A stretch of 64,000 nt of DNA from Antedon bifida (taxonomy: Eukaryota > Echinodermata > Crinoidea > Comatulida > Antedonidae): assembly GCA_963402885.1 (NCBI GenBank), contig OY727098.1:1-64000 (forward strand), read 5' to 3'. Shown here in pieces: positions 1 through 11,900 of the stretch. A program made the position numbers and the translations under genes. Position 1 is the stretch's first letter; the number at the start of each line of letters is the position of its first letter. Below the pieces are notes generated by a model, which worked only from the letters and a program-made list of their open reading frames with translations, was not told where the DNA came from and did no database searches.

Positions 1-2463
1 CCCTAACCCTAACCCTAACCCTACTAACCCTAACCCTAACCCTAACCCTAACCCTAACCCTAACCCTAACCTAACCCTAACCCTAACCCTAACCCTAACC
101 CTAACCCTAACCCTAACCTAACCCTAACCCTAACCCTAACCCTAACCCTAACCCTAACCCTAACCCTAACCCTAACCCTAACCTAACCCTAACCCTAACC
201 CTAACCCTAACCCTAACCCTAACCCTAACCCTAACCCTAACCCTAACCCTAACCCTAACCCTAACCCTAACCCTAACCCTAACCCTAACCCTAACCCTAA
301 CCCTAACCCTAACCCTAACCCTAACCCTAACCCTAACCCTAACCCTAACCCTAACCCTAACCCTAACCCTAACCCTAACCCTAACCCTAACCCTAACCCT
401 AACCCTAACCCTAACCCTAACCCTAACCCTAACCCTAACCCTAACCCTAACCCTAACCCTAACCCTAACCCTAACCCTAACCCTAACCCTAACCCTAACC
501 CTAACCCTAACCCTAACCCTAACCCTAACCCTAACCCTAACCCTAACCCTAACCCTAACCCTAACCCTAACCCTAACCCTAACCCTAACCCTAACCCTAA
601 CCCTAACCCTAACCCTAACCCTAACCCTAACCCTAACCCTAACCCTAACCCTAACCCTAACCCTAACCCTAACCCTAACCCTAACCCTAACCCTAACCCT
701 AACCCTAACCCTAACCCTAACCCTAACCCTAACCCTAACCCTAACCCTAACCCTAACCCTAACCCTAACCCTAACCCTAACCCTAACCCTAACCCTAACC
801 CTAACCCTAACCCTAACCCTAACCCTAACCCTAACCCTAACCCTAACCCTAACCCTAACCCTAACCCTAACCCTAACCCTAACCCTAACCCTAACCCTAA
901 CCCTAACCCTAACCCTAACCCTAACCCTAACCCTAACCCTAACCCTAACCCTAACCCTAACCCTAACCCTAACCCTAACCCTAACCCTAACCCTAACCCT
1001 AACCCTAACCCTAACCCTAACCCTAACCCTAACCCTAACCCTAACCCTAACCCTAACCCTAACCCTAACCCTAACCCTAACCCTAACCCTAACCCTAACC
1101 CTAACCCTAACCCTAACCCTAACCCTAACCCTAACCCTAACCCTAACCCTAACCCTAACCCTAACCCTAACCCTAACCCTAACCCTAACCCTAACCCTAA
1201 CCCTAACCCTAACCCTAACCCTAACCCTAACCCTAACCCTAACCCTAACCCTAACCCTAACCCTAACCCTAACCCTAACCCTAACCCTAACCCTAACCCT
1301 AACCCTAACCCTAACCCTAACCCTAACCCTAACCCTAACCCTAACCCTAACCCTAACCCTAACCCTAACCCTAACCCTAACCCTAACCCTAACCCTAACC
1401 CTAACCCTAACCCTAACCCTAACCCTAACCCTAACCCTAACCCTAACCCTAACCCTAACCCTAACCCTAACCCTAACCCTAACCCTAACCCTAACCCTAA
1501 CCCTAACCCTAACCCTAACCCTAACCCTAACCCTAACCCTAACCCTAACCCTAACCCTAACCCTAACCCTAACCCTAACCCTAACCCTAACCCTAACCCT
1601 AACCCTAACCCTAACCCTAACCCTAACCCTAACCCTAACCCTAACCCTAACCCTAACCCTAACCCTAACCCTAACCCTAACCCTAACCCTAACCCTAACC
1701 CTAACCCTAACCCTAACCCTAACCCTAACCCTAACCCTAACCCTAACCCTAACCCTAACCCTAACCCTAACCCTAACCCTAACCCTAACCCTAACCCTAA
1801 CCCTAACCCTAACCCTAACCCTAACCCTAACCCTAACCCTAACCCTAACCCTAACCCTAACCCTAACCCTAACCCTAACCCTAACCCTAACCCTAACCCT
1901 AACCCTAACCCTAACCCTAACCCTAACCCTAACCCTAACCCTAACCCTAACCCTAACCCTAACCCTAACCCTAACCCTAACCCTAACCCTAACCCTAACC
2001 CTAACCCTAACCCTAACCCTAACCCTAACCCTAACCCTAACCCTAACCCTAACCCTAACCCTAACCCTAACCCTAACCCTAACCCTAACCCTAACCCTAA
2101 CCCTAACCCTAACCCTAACCCTAACCCTAACCCTAACCCTAACCCTAACCCTAACCCTAACCCTAACCCTAACCCTAACCCTAACCCTAACCCTAACCCT
2201 AACCCTAACCCTAACCCTAACCCTAACCCTAACCCTAACCCTAACCCTAACCCTAACCCTAACCCCTAACCCCTAACCCTAACCCTAACCCTAACCCTAA
2301 CCCTAACCCTAACCCTAACCCCTAACCCCTAACCCCTAACCCCTAACCCCTAACCCCTAGCCCTAACCCCTAACCCCTAACCCCCTAACCCTAACCCTAC
2401 CCCTAACCCTAACCCTAACCCCTAACCCTAACCCTGACCCCTAACCCTGACCCCTAACCCTGA
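1..2463. repeat. Telomere, CCCTAA repeat array with variant inner edge
   Basis: The window begins with an almost unbroken array of CCCTAA units, the C-rich strand of a TTAGGG telomere reading inward from the chromosome end. A few 5-base or shifted units occur in the first 190 bases; the array is then perfectly regular to about 2260. From 2260 to 2463 it degrades into CCCCTAA, CCCTAG, CCCTAC and finally CCCCTAACCCTGA variants before unique sequence. That proximal zone of variant repeats is the normal structure of a telomere-subtelomere junction. TTAGGG telomeres are shared by vertebrates, echinoderms and many other animals. Confidence 0.99.
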
Positions 2464-2599
2464 CCTGAGGGCACAGTTCATGGACTATACCACTTGTGGA
2501 GAGGGGTGTTCAATGAAAATTTCTCTTTTCGAGGTATATCTCGCTCTTCGAGGAGAAAGGGCTATTTTCGATTTATCCAGGTAAGCTAGGCACGAAATA

Positions 2600-2964
2600 G
2601 ACCATACGAAAAAATTCGAATGTTTCACCTAGAACTAGTACAGATCCTTTATTTTTGTTCTCTTAAATTATTAAAATTAACAGATATTATTATTTTCCAA
2701 CAATGTTTATTTATTTACAAAAGCCAAAATGCTCTTCTTCCATCTCATTTACGCGATATATTTTCTCCCAATTATGAATTTCACGGCTATTCCACAAGTA
2801 TCCTCAATAACCTTCATATTCCTAAACACAAAAAGACTCCTTTTCAACATAATATTAGATTTACTGGACCCAAGATATGGAACTCACTTCCTAACAAAAT
2901 TACAACTTCTGCTAACAAACATAGCTTCGTCTTTAACACTAAACAATATTTAATACAAAAGTAA
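2600..2964 (+). mobile_element. 3' fragment of a non-LTR retrotransposon (C-terminal tail of the polyprotein)
   Basis: The open frame from 2620 to 2964 reads like the last hundred residues of a CR1/Jockey-type reverse transcriptase polyprotein. It has a YKSQNALLPSHL segment, then a segment ending in TGPKIWNSLPNKI and a final FVFNTKQYL. The pattern of 'LP..L.d.F', a G-x-x-x-WNSLP motif and an FK-like tail is standard for these elements. No reverse transcriptase core lies upstream, so this is a truncated dead copy next to the telomere. The frame has no independent function that I can see. Confidence 0.6.
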
Positions 2965-3095
2965 TTTAATAATTAGTTATATTCTAGGTATCAGTTTTTA
3001 TTGTTTTCATATTCCGTTATGGTAATTACTTTATTACTATATACCATTTACTATTACTTACTAACTTGATTTTAGTAACTTTTTGTTTCTGTTCA

Positions 3096-4022
3096 GGCAC
3101 TTTTAACACAAGACATTTCGCCGACAGGACATTTCGCCGAAAACCATTTAGCCGACAGACAATTAGCCGACAGACATTTTACCGACAGACATTTGACCGA
3201 CAAGACACTTTGACAATAGGAAACCGCCGAAATTTTGTATGTACGAGTTTTGAATTGAATTTAAAACGTTTGCATTACGGTCTCGTAACGTGAAAGAACA
3301 TGTTTCACTTTAGTAAAATTGTCAATTTGAAACCGCCAGTTCAGTGAAACACATTATAGTAGTTATAGTAGAATATATTAACAAATAATAATCTATTTAT
3401 GATGAATGTCTATCTTGAAAATAATAGTCTATACTGTCAATATAAAGAAGAGAATAAAAAATAAATATAAACAATTACTGACACATGTAATAAACCTTTT
3501 ATCTCTTCTTGAGATTTGTGTTGTATTATTTTATATCTAGAGAAATTAATGTGATTATACATGTTATCGTATTATATCATATCAAGGCCTCCCTCGAATG
3601 AACGACTCCCGAACAATAAACGATCCGGGCGTTTATTCGAATAAATACGCTGTAATTTTCATACCTTACTTGTGAGTCGCAGATCAACGAATTCTCAACA
3701 AAATAAAAAAGAAAAACATAGGCCTATTTGTTTCATAGAAGTAAGTGTTAATAATTCGTAATGTCAATTCGGCAATATGTCCTATGTCGACGAAATAGTT
3801 GTCGGCGAAATGTTTTGTCGGCCAGTTGTCTGTCGGCTAATTATCTGTCGCCGAAATAGTTGTCGGCAAAATGTCTTGTCGGCGAAATGTCCTGTCGGCA
3901 AAATGTCCTGTCGACAAAATGTCCTGTCGGCGAAATGTCCTGTCGACCAAATATCCTGTCAACTAAATGTCTGTCGGCTAAATGACTGTCGACGAAATAG
4001 CATTCGGCAAAATGTCCAGTAC
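3096..4022. mobile_element. Subtelomeric foldback element with sub-repeated inverted arms
   Basis: The left arm (about 3108-3215) is a run of short units such as ACATTTCGCCGACAGG. The right arm (about 3768-4018) is the inverted counterpart, units such as TGTCGGCGAAATGTCC. The outermost bases, GGCAC on the left and GTACC on the right, are roughly complementary. The centre (3230-3765) is unrelated AT-rich sequence with no gene. Arms built of short direct sub-repeats are typical of foldback-type DNA elements. The open frames at 3066-3293 and 3777-4118 are products of the repeat units and are not called as genes. Confidence 0.6.
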
Positions 4023-4490
4023 CTTCGTGAAGCCAGTTTCTTATTCAACGTAGAGGGCGTTAAATGCAAAAAAGTTCGCGGAACTGGGGTGGCAAATGGT
4101 AAAGTAGGTCAAGTGTGATCGATCCATACCAAAATATTTTGAAAAAATTAAGTAGGTCAAGTGTTATCACGTTCGTAAAGCCAGTTAGTTATTCGCCGTA
4201 GAGGGCGTAGATGCAAAAAAGTTCGCGGAACTGGGGTGGCAAATGGTAAAGTACGTCAAGGGTGATCGATCCATACAAAAATATTTACAAAAAAATTAAG
4301 TAGGTCAAGTGTTATAACGTTCGTAAAAGCACGTTACCTATTCACCGTAGAGGGCGTAGATGCAAAAAAGGTTCGCGAAACTGGGGTGGCAAATGGTAAA
4401 GTAGGTCAAGTGTGACCGATCCATACCAAAATATTTTGAAAAAATTAAGTAGGTCAAGTGTTATAACGTTCGTGAAGCCAGTTACCTACC
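4023..4490. repeat. Tandem repeat, 147-149 bp unit, three copies plus a partial
   Basis: Copies start near 4023, 4170, 4319 and 4468, each beginning with a form of TTCGTGAAGCCAGTT. They share CCGTAGAGGGCGTAGATGC, AACTGGGGTGGCAAATGG and AAGTAGGTCAAGTGTTAT. Copies differ by scattered substitutions and small indels. The array begins exactly where the foldback element ends. No coding potential is evident. Confidence 0.85.
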
Positions 4491-4600
4491 TAGGCCTAAA
4501 CCAGTCTAGTAGTAGTAGGCCTGCATAGGCCTAGCTAGATAGTAGTAGGCTAGGCCTAGCCTATAGGTTATTTAGGCCTACTTACCGCTTCTAGGCCTAG
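4488..4600. repeat. AGGCCT-rich palindromic tract
   Basis: This short tract is packed with TAGGCCTAG and related palindromes, plus AGTAGTAGG runs. Similar tracts occur at 13675-13745 and 16055-16150. It is simple-sequence-like and non-coding. Confidence 0.5.
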
Positions 4601-4784
4601 CCTAAAAAAAAGCATTTTGCTGCCACCAGGCTTTGCCACCGGGCCCTGTAGATTAGTATGACAGTAGAAGAATACCCTGACACTCACTCAGTCAGTAGGC
4701 TAGTGTTTCACCAATATAGATAGACCAGATAGGCCAATCAATAACAAAAGAAGTTGAATTGAAACTAATGTATTTTTTCGCAGA

Positions 4785-6553
4785 ATGCCAAAGAGGAAAT
4801 CAACCGACAAAACAACAATGGCATCGCCAGTGAAAATGAAAGCTGATGAACAAATCAAGAAAATAACCCTGTTCTACACATCGGAATCCCCATTCAGTAA
4901 TTTCTACCCTGCTGGGTTCCAAGTTGACGGTGTGAAGTACAGCTGTTCAGAGCAATATATGATGTACCAAAAAGCAGGTAGATAGTAAATACATATATAT
5001 TTAAATAAATATAATAGAATCCCTAATATAATAGAATCCCTAATATAATAGAATCCCTAATCAAGGAACACCTTCAGGACCCAGCAAAGTATCCTTTTAA
5101 TAGGGGTGACCCTCTGAATAGCGGGGTGACCCTCTGAATAGCGGGGTGACCCTCTGAATAGCGGGGTGACCCTCTGAATAGCGGGGTGACCCTCTGAATA
5201 GCGGGGTGACCCTCTGAATAGCGGGGTGACCCTCTGAATAGCGGGGTGACCCTCTGAATAGCGGGGTGACCCTCTGAATAGCGGGGTGACCCTCTGAATA
5301 GCGGGGTGACCCTCTGAATAGCGGGGTGACCCTCTGAATAGCGGGGTGACCCTCTGAATAGCGGGGTGACCCTCTGAATAGCGGGGTGACCCTCTGAATA
5401 GCGGGGTGACCCTCTGAATAGCGGGGTGACCCTCTGAATAGCGGGGTGACCCTCTGAATAGCGGGTTGACCCTCTGAATAACGGGGTGACCCTCTGAATA
5501 ACGGGGTGACCCTCTGAATAGCGGGGTTGTCCGTTAAAAGTACCCTTGTTTCATTTGGAAGTTTACCTTCTAAAGGGTCTTTCACACCTGTTCCGGCACG
5601 ATTCTGGTACTGGCAAATCAAATCAAACGTCAATGTTTCATTTTCAAGACGCTCCATGTGGCTATGCGCGCGGCAATCGATTTGCACGTAACATGAAAAC
5701 AAATCATCGACGTTTGATTTGATTTGCCATAACCAGTGAAAAAGACCCTTAATAGGTGTTTCCCCTTATAGGGATTCCACTGTATCAAAAAATTCATATG
5801 TACAGTTTGGTTTTCATAAATATAATTTTTTGGCAATTTTTTAGTACACTTTAAGGTCAAACATTTTCAACTAATAAAATTTGAGCAAGTTTCAAATTAC
5901 AAATAATTTCTATTTAGTTTTATTTAGGGATGACAAGATTGCAAGCGAAATACTCGCTGCAGGGAAACCAGGTAGAATGAAACAGCTTGGAAGGAAAGTA
6001 CAGAATTTTGACCAAGATTTATGGAACAAAAATAAACGTGAAATAGTCAAAAAAGGCGTTAAAGCAAAGGTATTTTGTCTCATTGCATTTTATACACAAT
6101 TTATCACTGTCTACGCCCTTATTTAGGTGAGTTTTCGTATGGGATGGTATACGGAAAGAGACAGTTATTTTATACAATATCAGTATTGTGACTATTTAGT
6201 TTTGTACTTGGTTGTGTAAAAAATAAATGACAAACTGTTTTGTAGCACTATATTATCCCTTAACTACAGAGGAAATATTTAAATATTAAATAAGTGTAAA
6301 CATAATTCCTCCATGCTGTAACTTTACATTCTATTTCTCTTATTAGTTCTCACAGAATGCTGATTTGAAAGAACAATTACTAAAAACGCGAGGTACAACA
6401 TTAGGAGAAGCAAGTGCGCGAGACCATGTATGGGGTATAGGACTTGGCTTAAAAAACCCATTGGCATTGGACAAGAAGAATTGGAAAGGGCAGAATCTTT
6501 TAGGTTACATTTTGACTGAAATAAGAGAAGAACTGATTGCAGAAGGAAGTTAA
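4785..6553 (+). CDS. NADAR (YbiA/DUF1768) domain protein, three exons
   Basis: Exons are 4785-4977, 5918-6069 and 6347-6553, joined in phase 1 and then phase 0, giving 183 residues. After a basic N-terminus (MPKRKSTDK) comes one complete NADAR domain. Visible motifs are ESPFSNFYPAGF, a YSCSEQYMMYQKA helix, DDKIASEILAAGKP, LGRKVQNFD, LGEASARDHVWGIGL and a C-terminal NLLGYILTEIREEL. NADAR proteins are N-glycosidases: bacterial YbiA acts on early riboflavin intermediates, and some members remove ADP-ribose from guanine in DNA. The animal substrate is not known to me. A splice acceptor (TTTTTTCGCAG) ends one base before the ATG, so a non-coding 5' exon is likely. A possible poly(A) signal AATAAA lies at 6841-6846. 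Basic residues could serve nuclear import; that is inference. Domain call is strong; boundaries are good. Confidence 0.9.
5018..5062. repeat. Short tandem repeat (20 bp, about 2.5 copies)
   Basis: A unit containing AATAGAATCCCTAATATA is repeated just inside intron 1 of the NADAR gene, ahead of the larger minisatellite. Confidence 0.7.
5102..5529. repeat. 20-bp minisatellite, about 21 copies, in NADAR intron 1
   Basis: The unit is GGGGTGACCCTCTGAATAGC. Most copies are identical; a few at the right end carry AACGG or GGGTTG variants, so the array looks recently homogenised. Twenty bases is not a multiple of three, but three units make 60, so the reverse strand stays open for 201 codons (5702-5097) as a repeat artefact. 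That frame is not a gene. Confidence 0.97.
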
Positions 6554-8211
6554 ATAATTTGTTATTAAATGACAAGCCCTTATTTTTGAACGAGAGACTA
6601 TTACTAGTCTAACTAGCCTAGTAATTAAACAAATGTTTAGTGGTTTATGGAATTGCTAAATTCATTTTGAGTTGGTTGCCAATAATATTATTTGGAGTGT
6701 GATTTAATTGGATTTGAACAACTTCATAGTGATATTAAAAAGTGTCTTTGCATTATAGTAGTGTGAACTCGACATGCAATTACAAACAAAATATGATTTA
6801 TTGAATAGGTCATTATAATGCAACACAATTTAGGGCACAAAATAAACAAGAATTATCTTTTTTTAAATGCTTATATCCTATTGTTAGTGGTAGAATATTC
6901 TATCTAAGGCATATTTTGTACTTAAGGCATAATTTTATGAAATTGTGTTGGATTTGAGTGATTAATTTACTAATGACATGTTTTTGCACAGGCCTGAGGC
7001 CACTGGGCAAATTTTCGACATATTTTAATGCCTGTTTTTTTCCCTGGCCATTGCTCATCCCCGCCCCCCCCCCCCCCCCCCCAACAAACTCCGGGGCCCC
7101 TGGGTTTAGCCAATGAGCGCTCATAACCATTATGCTTGGCCACTTACAAGCTCCTCAAACCACTTGCAAATGATATCTACTGCCACTGCTTGTATAGAAA
7201 CAGCGAGGTGTAATATATGTCAAAATGGAGTTCTTTTTGGATTACAGTAGTATAGTATTTCTAGCATATATTATGAATATTATATATTTAATGTAATTGT
7301 ATAATGAATAAATAATAAATTTCAATAATGTTGTATTGGTTTTGCTGTATACACATGTTGACATGGTAGGTCTATTTTTGTTTACAAAAAAAAAGTAAAC
7401 AGTACATTAAACAGCATTAAATTATAATATTTATTGATATTCATTCATTATACTTTCTATTATTATTCTACTTATACTACTACTAATTATTTCCACCTCA
7501 GTCTAACAGCATTATATCCAGTTAACAAGATAATTTACATATTATTCATTCTAGGTTCTAGATGGTAATTCGGCATAATATATTTATAATACAAAACATT
7601 TGGCACACATGACATGTAATACCTATATTTCAGTTAAAACAAAAATCAAAGCGCTGATGGCGCTCTTAAAGGAATACTAAATATTATATATCTAACACTG
7701 TATACTGTTAATAATTAAATACAAAGTTTCAATAATCTAATTTAATCAATCAGTACTATTTGCTAACTTTGGGTAATGATACACTTTCGTATTAGTCCTA
7801 CTATTCCAAGCACCAAACAAACAGTATTTTTGATAAAATTGGAAAATACTAATATTTAATAAAACTGCAGTATTTAAATAATCAAAATCAAATAAAATAA
7901 TCAAAATTAAAATTGCAAAACATATATATTACTACCTGTTTTTTTTAAATTACAATTTGCACCATTTTTACTACTAATGGGTAAATAATGCCATGACTTC
8001 ATGATTTACAAATTATTTCTGAATGGCAGAAAAAGTACAACAAATTTTTTCAGAATTCATCTGTATGTACTACCACATTTTCATTAAAATAAAGTATTAT
8101 ATCTATGTATTCTCATGGCGTTAGCCCTTAACATGACTCCCCTGTAAAAGGAGACGTACAGCATATGAATCTCATTTATGTACCTAATTTCCAGACTTCT
8201 GCAAACTATTC
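6554..8211. other. Convergent intergenic region between NADAR and HMG-CoA synthase
   Basis: The 3' ends of the two genes face each other here. It holds the likely NADAR 3' UTR and poly(A) signal (6841-6846), a run of 19 cytosines at 7064-7082, and otherwise AT-rich unique sequence. I see no coding exon. Confidence 0.6.
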
Positions 8212-8370
8212 TAAAGCTCTGTCTACACTATCAAAATAGTTTGAAAAAAAATGTGATGTGTCCAAATATGGTAGTAATATGCCCAAATATGGTAGTGATA
8301 TGATCATCATCATGTCCATATATGGGCACATCACATTTTTTTGTCACGCAAATTTGATAGAGTTGACACT
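8212..8370. mobile_element. MITE, family A (TIR AAGCTCTGTCTACACTATC)
   Basis: An about 160-bp element with terminal inverted repeats (left AAAGCTCTGTCTACACTATC, right a degenerate TTTGATAGAGTTGAC). It has an internal direct repeat CCAAATATGGTAGTGATATG and a CCATATATGGGCACATCACA stretch. Related copies occur at 21434-21487, 23360-23517, 23658-23811, 24428-24610, 30592-30712, 30762-30922, 33281-33446, 34423-34567, 59083-59220 and 63923 to the window end; 10085-10108 is a terminal scrap. It encodes nothing and must be mobilised in trans. Confidence 0.85.
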
Positions 8371-8616
8371 ATAAAGTACAGCAAGTTTAAACAAATTTTA
8401 GTGGCGGTTTCATCGCTGTTGGTTGTGAACTGAATAAATAAAATTTACCCAGGTCAAGAGTTAATTCACATGCCTAAATTCCATGACTTTTGAACAGTTT
8501 TACACGACATTAAAACGAAATAATTAAAAAAAAGGATTAGACAGAGCTTTAGAGTGTCTATCTAAAGACATCAACTTCTAATGTTTAGCTACATTTTTTT
8601 GGTAACTCTGCAAATA

Positions 8617-8910
8617 AAACTGTTGTGTAGTGTATGCAGTTACTCTCAGTTTTAGTTAATTACTTAATTGCAATTTGGTTGTCTGTCTTCAGCATTGCAT
8701 TCTTGATATGGTTTAAACTGTTGTGTAGTGTATGCAGTTACTCTCAGTTTTAGTTAATTACTTAATTGCAATTTGGTTGTCTGTCTTCAGCATTGCATTC
8801 TTGATATGGTTTAAACTGTTGTGTAGTGTATGCAGTTACTCTCAGTTTTAGTTAATTACTTAATTGCAATTTGGTTGTCTGTCTCCAGCATTGCATTCTT
8901 GATATGGTTG
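8617..8910. repeat. 98-bp tandem triplication overlapping the last HMG-CoA synthase exon
   Basis: Three copies start at 8617, 8715 and 8813. The rightmost copy contains the genuine C-terminal coding sequence and stop of the HMG-CoA synthase gene (minus strand). The other two repeat that C-terminal segment and stop within the 3' flank. Copies are almost identical; one visible coding difference is CTCCAG in the genic copy versus CTTCAG in the others. Confidence 0.95.
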
Positions 8911-11900
8911 CGCACCGGTTTCTGAAACAAAATAAAAGTTTAATCTATTTTACTTTACTATTGAATACTATAGAATTCATTATTACAAACAATTTGGCAT
9001 GCCACCTTTATTCATCACAGATGGATATAAAAAATGAAAACAAATGAAAACTGGAACTTCTTCGAAAACAAGATACGAATAAGTAACAACAAAGTTGTCA
9101 ATACAGTCAACTCTCCCAATACCAGACTCTCTGAAAACCGGAAACTCTCCCAAAACCAGACTTTTTTAAATTGTTTTTAGTTGCTCAAAAGTCAACATAA
9201 GTGCTCTCGTGCATCTAGTTCCTTCCAGTTGTGTTTAGCTCCATGTTGACACAAGCTCACCTTAAAATCCCCCAGTATATTGTTTTTATTCCTGTTATAT
9301 TAACTGGAATGTTTACCTTAGCAGGTGGAGAAGCCAATAGAGCTTCATCATTGAGTGGCGATGGAATTTGTTCAAAATCAACAAGTGGTTTTCTTTGATA
9401 CTGCCTCCTATGCATATGGTCAACCTGACTGAGGTAGTATGTTCCAGGGCAAAGGTCATTTATTGAACCTTCTGGTGTGTAATTACCTGAAATGATTTAA
9501 ATATTTCATTTTTGGAAATTTAAATTACTCATAAAAATAACACAAACATTGCTCATACATGATATAAATGTACAATCTGAAAGTTATTCAGAAAAGATAG
9601 TTCAATAAATCTCACTTCTTGTGCAGATTTTTCTTTCTATACCTTCCATGCTCTACAAATATTATATTAATTCATAAGAATTAAATCTTTATAATTTACA
9701 TTTCCTTGATTACTTTGTTTATACTTTAATTTATTGCTTGAATTTAATCGGGTCGGGTCAGTTTTATATAAATATTACACAAAATAAATTGTATATCTTA
9801 CACAAATGGTGAGTGCGCTCTCTATGGTCCATTAATGTAGTGAATTCCTCAGCACTAACACATGTTCTATTGTTTAGCCTATCTTGAAGATCATCTAAAC
9901 TAGTCTTTAACGTATACAGTTTTGAGCCATCAGAAGCATCTGAGGTAACCTTGATGGAAAACATGGCTGCCGCTAGACCAGACCCATATGAAAACAAGCC
10001 AATCCTCTTGTTTACTAGATCAGCCAATGAAGTACTGTAAACATACAGTCGAATAATATAGGTTTTAGTAAAAATTCATTTATGTTAAGCTCTGTATACA
10101 CTATCAAACCTAAACTCAATGTGACTAAAAAATATATTAGTGTATATTGCTTGAAAGATTTTTACATTTTGGTGTGTATATGTGAAGCACATAAAAGCAA
10201 AATGTAATTTAAATGCAGCTTAAGAATTCCTGGTCCTCTGGTATACCAACATCTTTCTCTGTTCCAAGGTGTAGAGGTTCCCACAATTTGAATTATATAA
10301 TGATACAGTACATAGGAAATTATATTTTAAAATGTTAAAAAAGCACATACCTTGCTAAAACTGATGCTAAGCCCCCATACAGTGAAGGTGTATACATATT
10401 CCCTACATTATTTGCTATAAGCAGAGATGACTTGGTTTTGGTTTCAAATTGTTCTTTACTGCACTTCATACAAGCTTTCTCAATATCTTTATTGTGGAAT
10501 GTGTCCTCAAGATTTACATCTCTACAAGAAATATATAAAGACATTTTAATCTGGCTGTGTTAGTTGTATATGTTTGATTTCTAATACATGATAGATGATT
10601 TTAAGGGGCCTCTAGGTCAGTAAGTCTACTGTATACAACTTAATCCATGGATTTCTGATTTCCAGACAATTCAGAAAACAGCCTCTAGTTATTTTTACAT
10701 TCAGTTATGATGTGATTGCATTTATTGTACAGTATCTCTGTTTACTTTTAGAATTTTAAATGAAAATAATGTACCTGTATTCACTAAGACCAGCATAACG
10801 GCTTCCATCATTGGTGTCCGGGTTCAAATCTTGTAGGAAGTCATTGAAAATTAATCTTGCTACAGATTTCTGCACTAGTTTACAATATGGTGTATGGAAG
10901 CACATAAAATCAAAATGATCTAAAGAGATAGCTTCTTTCAAACAACCTACAGAACAATTTAACAAATATTGGACACACATGATCAATTAAATATTAAAAA
11001 TAAAGAAAGTCGGGAAAAAATTTTCAATTTTAATTAAATAACCCTGTGTTTCAACCTTCAACCAATTGATGTACAGTACCATCAAACACCTAGTCAAGTG
11101 CTACTTAATGTGTGGTTTTTACTAGAGACGCAACACAATGATAAACTATTTGAAATGTCACTCGTCATTGGTCAATTGCATTGTGTCTACATTCTTGTGT
11201 TGCATCCCAACCACTCCCTGAAACCTCAACCTACAGTATCATCAATTGAAGACTAAAGACTATCCCGTCTCTGTGGTCAAGTAACTACAAACTATCTTCA
11301 AACTATGTCCTGATATATTCTCTCTCGTCGTTCTACTCATATCTGAGTACTCATGACCATTTTGATGAGGTGTCTCCATTCTTGCCGATCTTGAGCTTCA
11401 TTGTAGCAACTGATTATTGGTCGGTTTGTAGCACCACTTATACCATCAATATATTACACTTTAATAAAAGGGCATGATAGTGAAGACGTGAGCTGGCATT
11501 TATCAATCTTTGTTCAAGTCAAGAATATTAAGCAGTGCCTAACATTGGAACTTTATTAAGCAAACTGATAAACATTAAATAATAAATTCAGCCCCTGGAT
11601 AAAGAACAACGTATACTTCGTTTTGTTGACTTACTTTTCTTTACTTTATCACTGTAACATTTATAACATTTATCTAGAGCACCAAGGTAGCATTGCACTG
11701 ATAGTTTTCCGTCGACTACTGGATATTCTGATTCTAAATTTGGCTTGAAAAAATCATACACATGTTCCATATGAACACCACGATGACCTATAGTAAAGAA
11801 TGTCAAAATAAATGCATGTAAACTAGCACAACCAGCATGTTTTCCCCAACAAACTAGGTTCTGAATTTGAGGTATGACATGCCATGTGTGACAAAATGTT

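Noticed and set aside
5097-5702. 201-codon minus-strand open frame of RYSEGxPAIQRVTPLFRGSP-type repeats
   Set aside because: It is a reading of the 20-bp minisatellite; three units give 60 bases and no stop, with no promoter or splice context.
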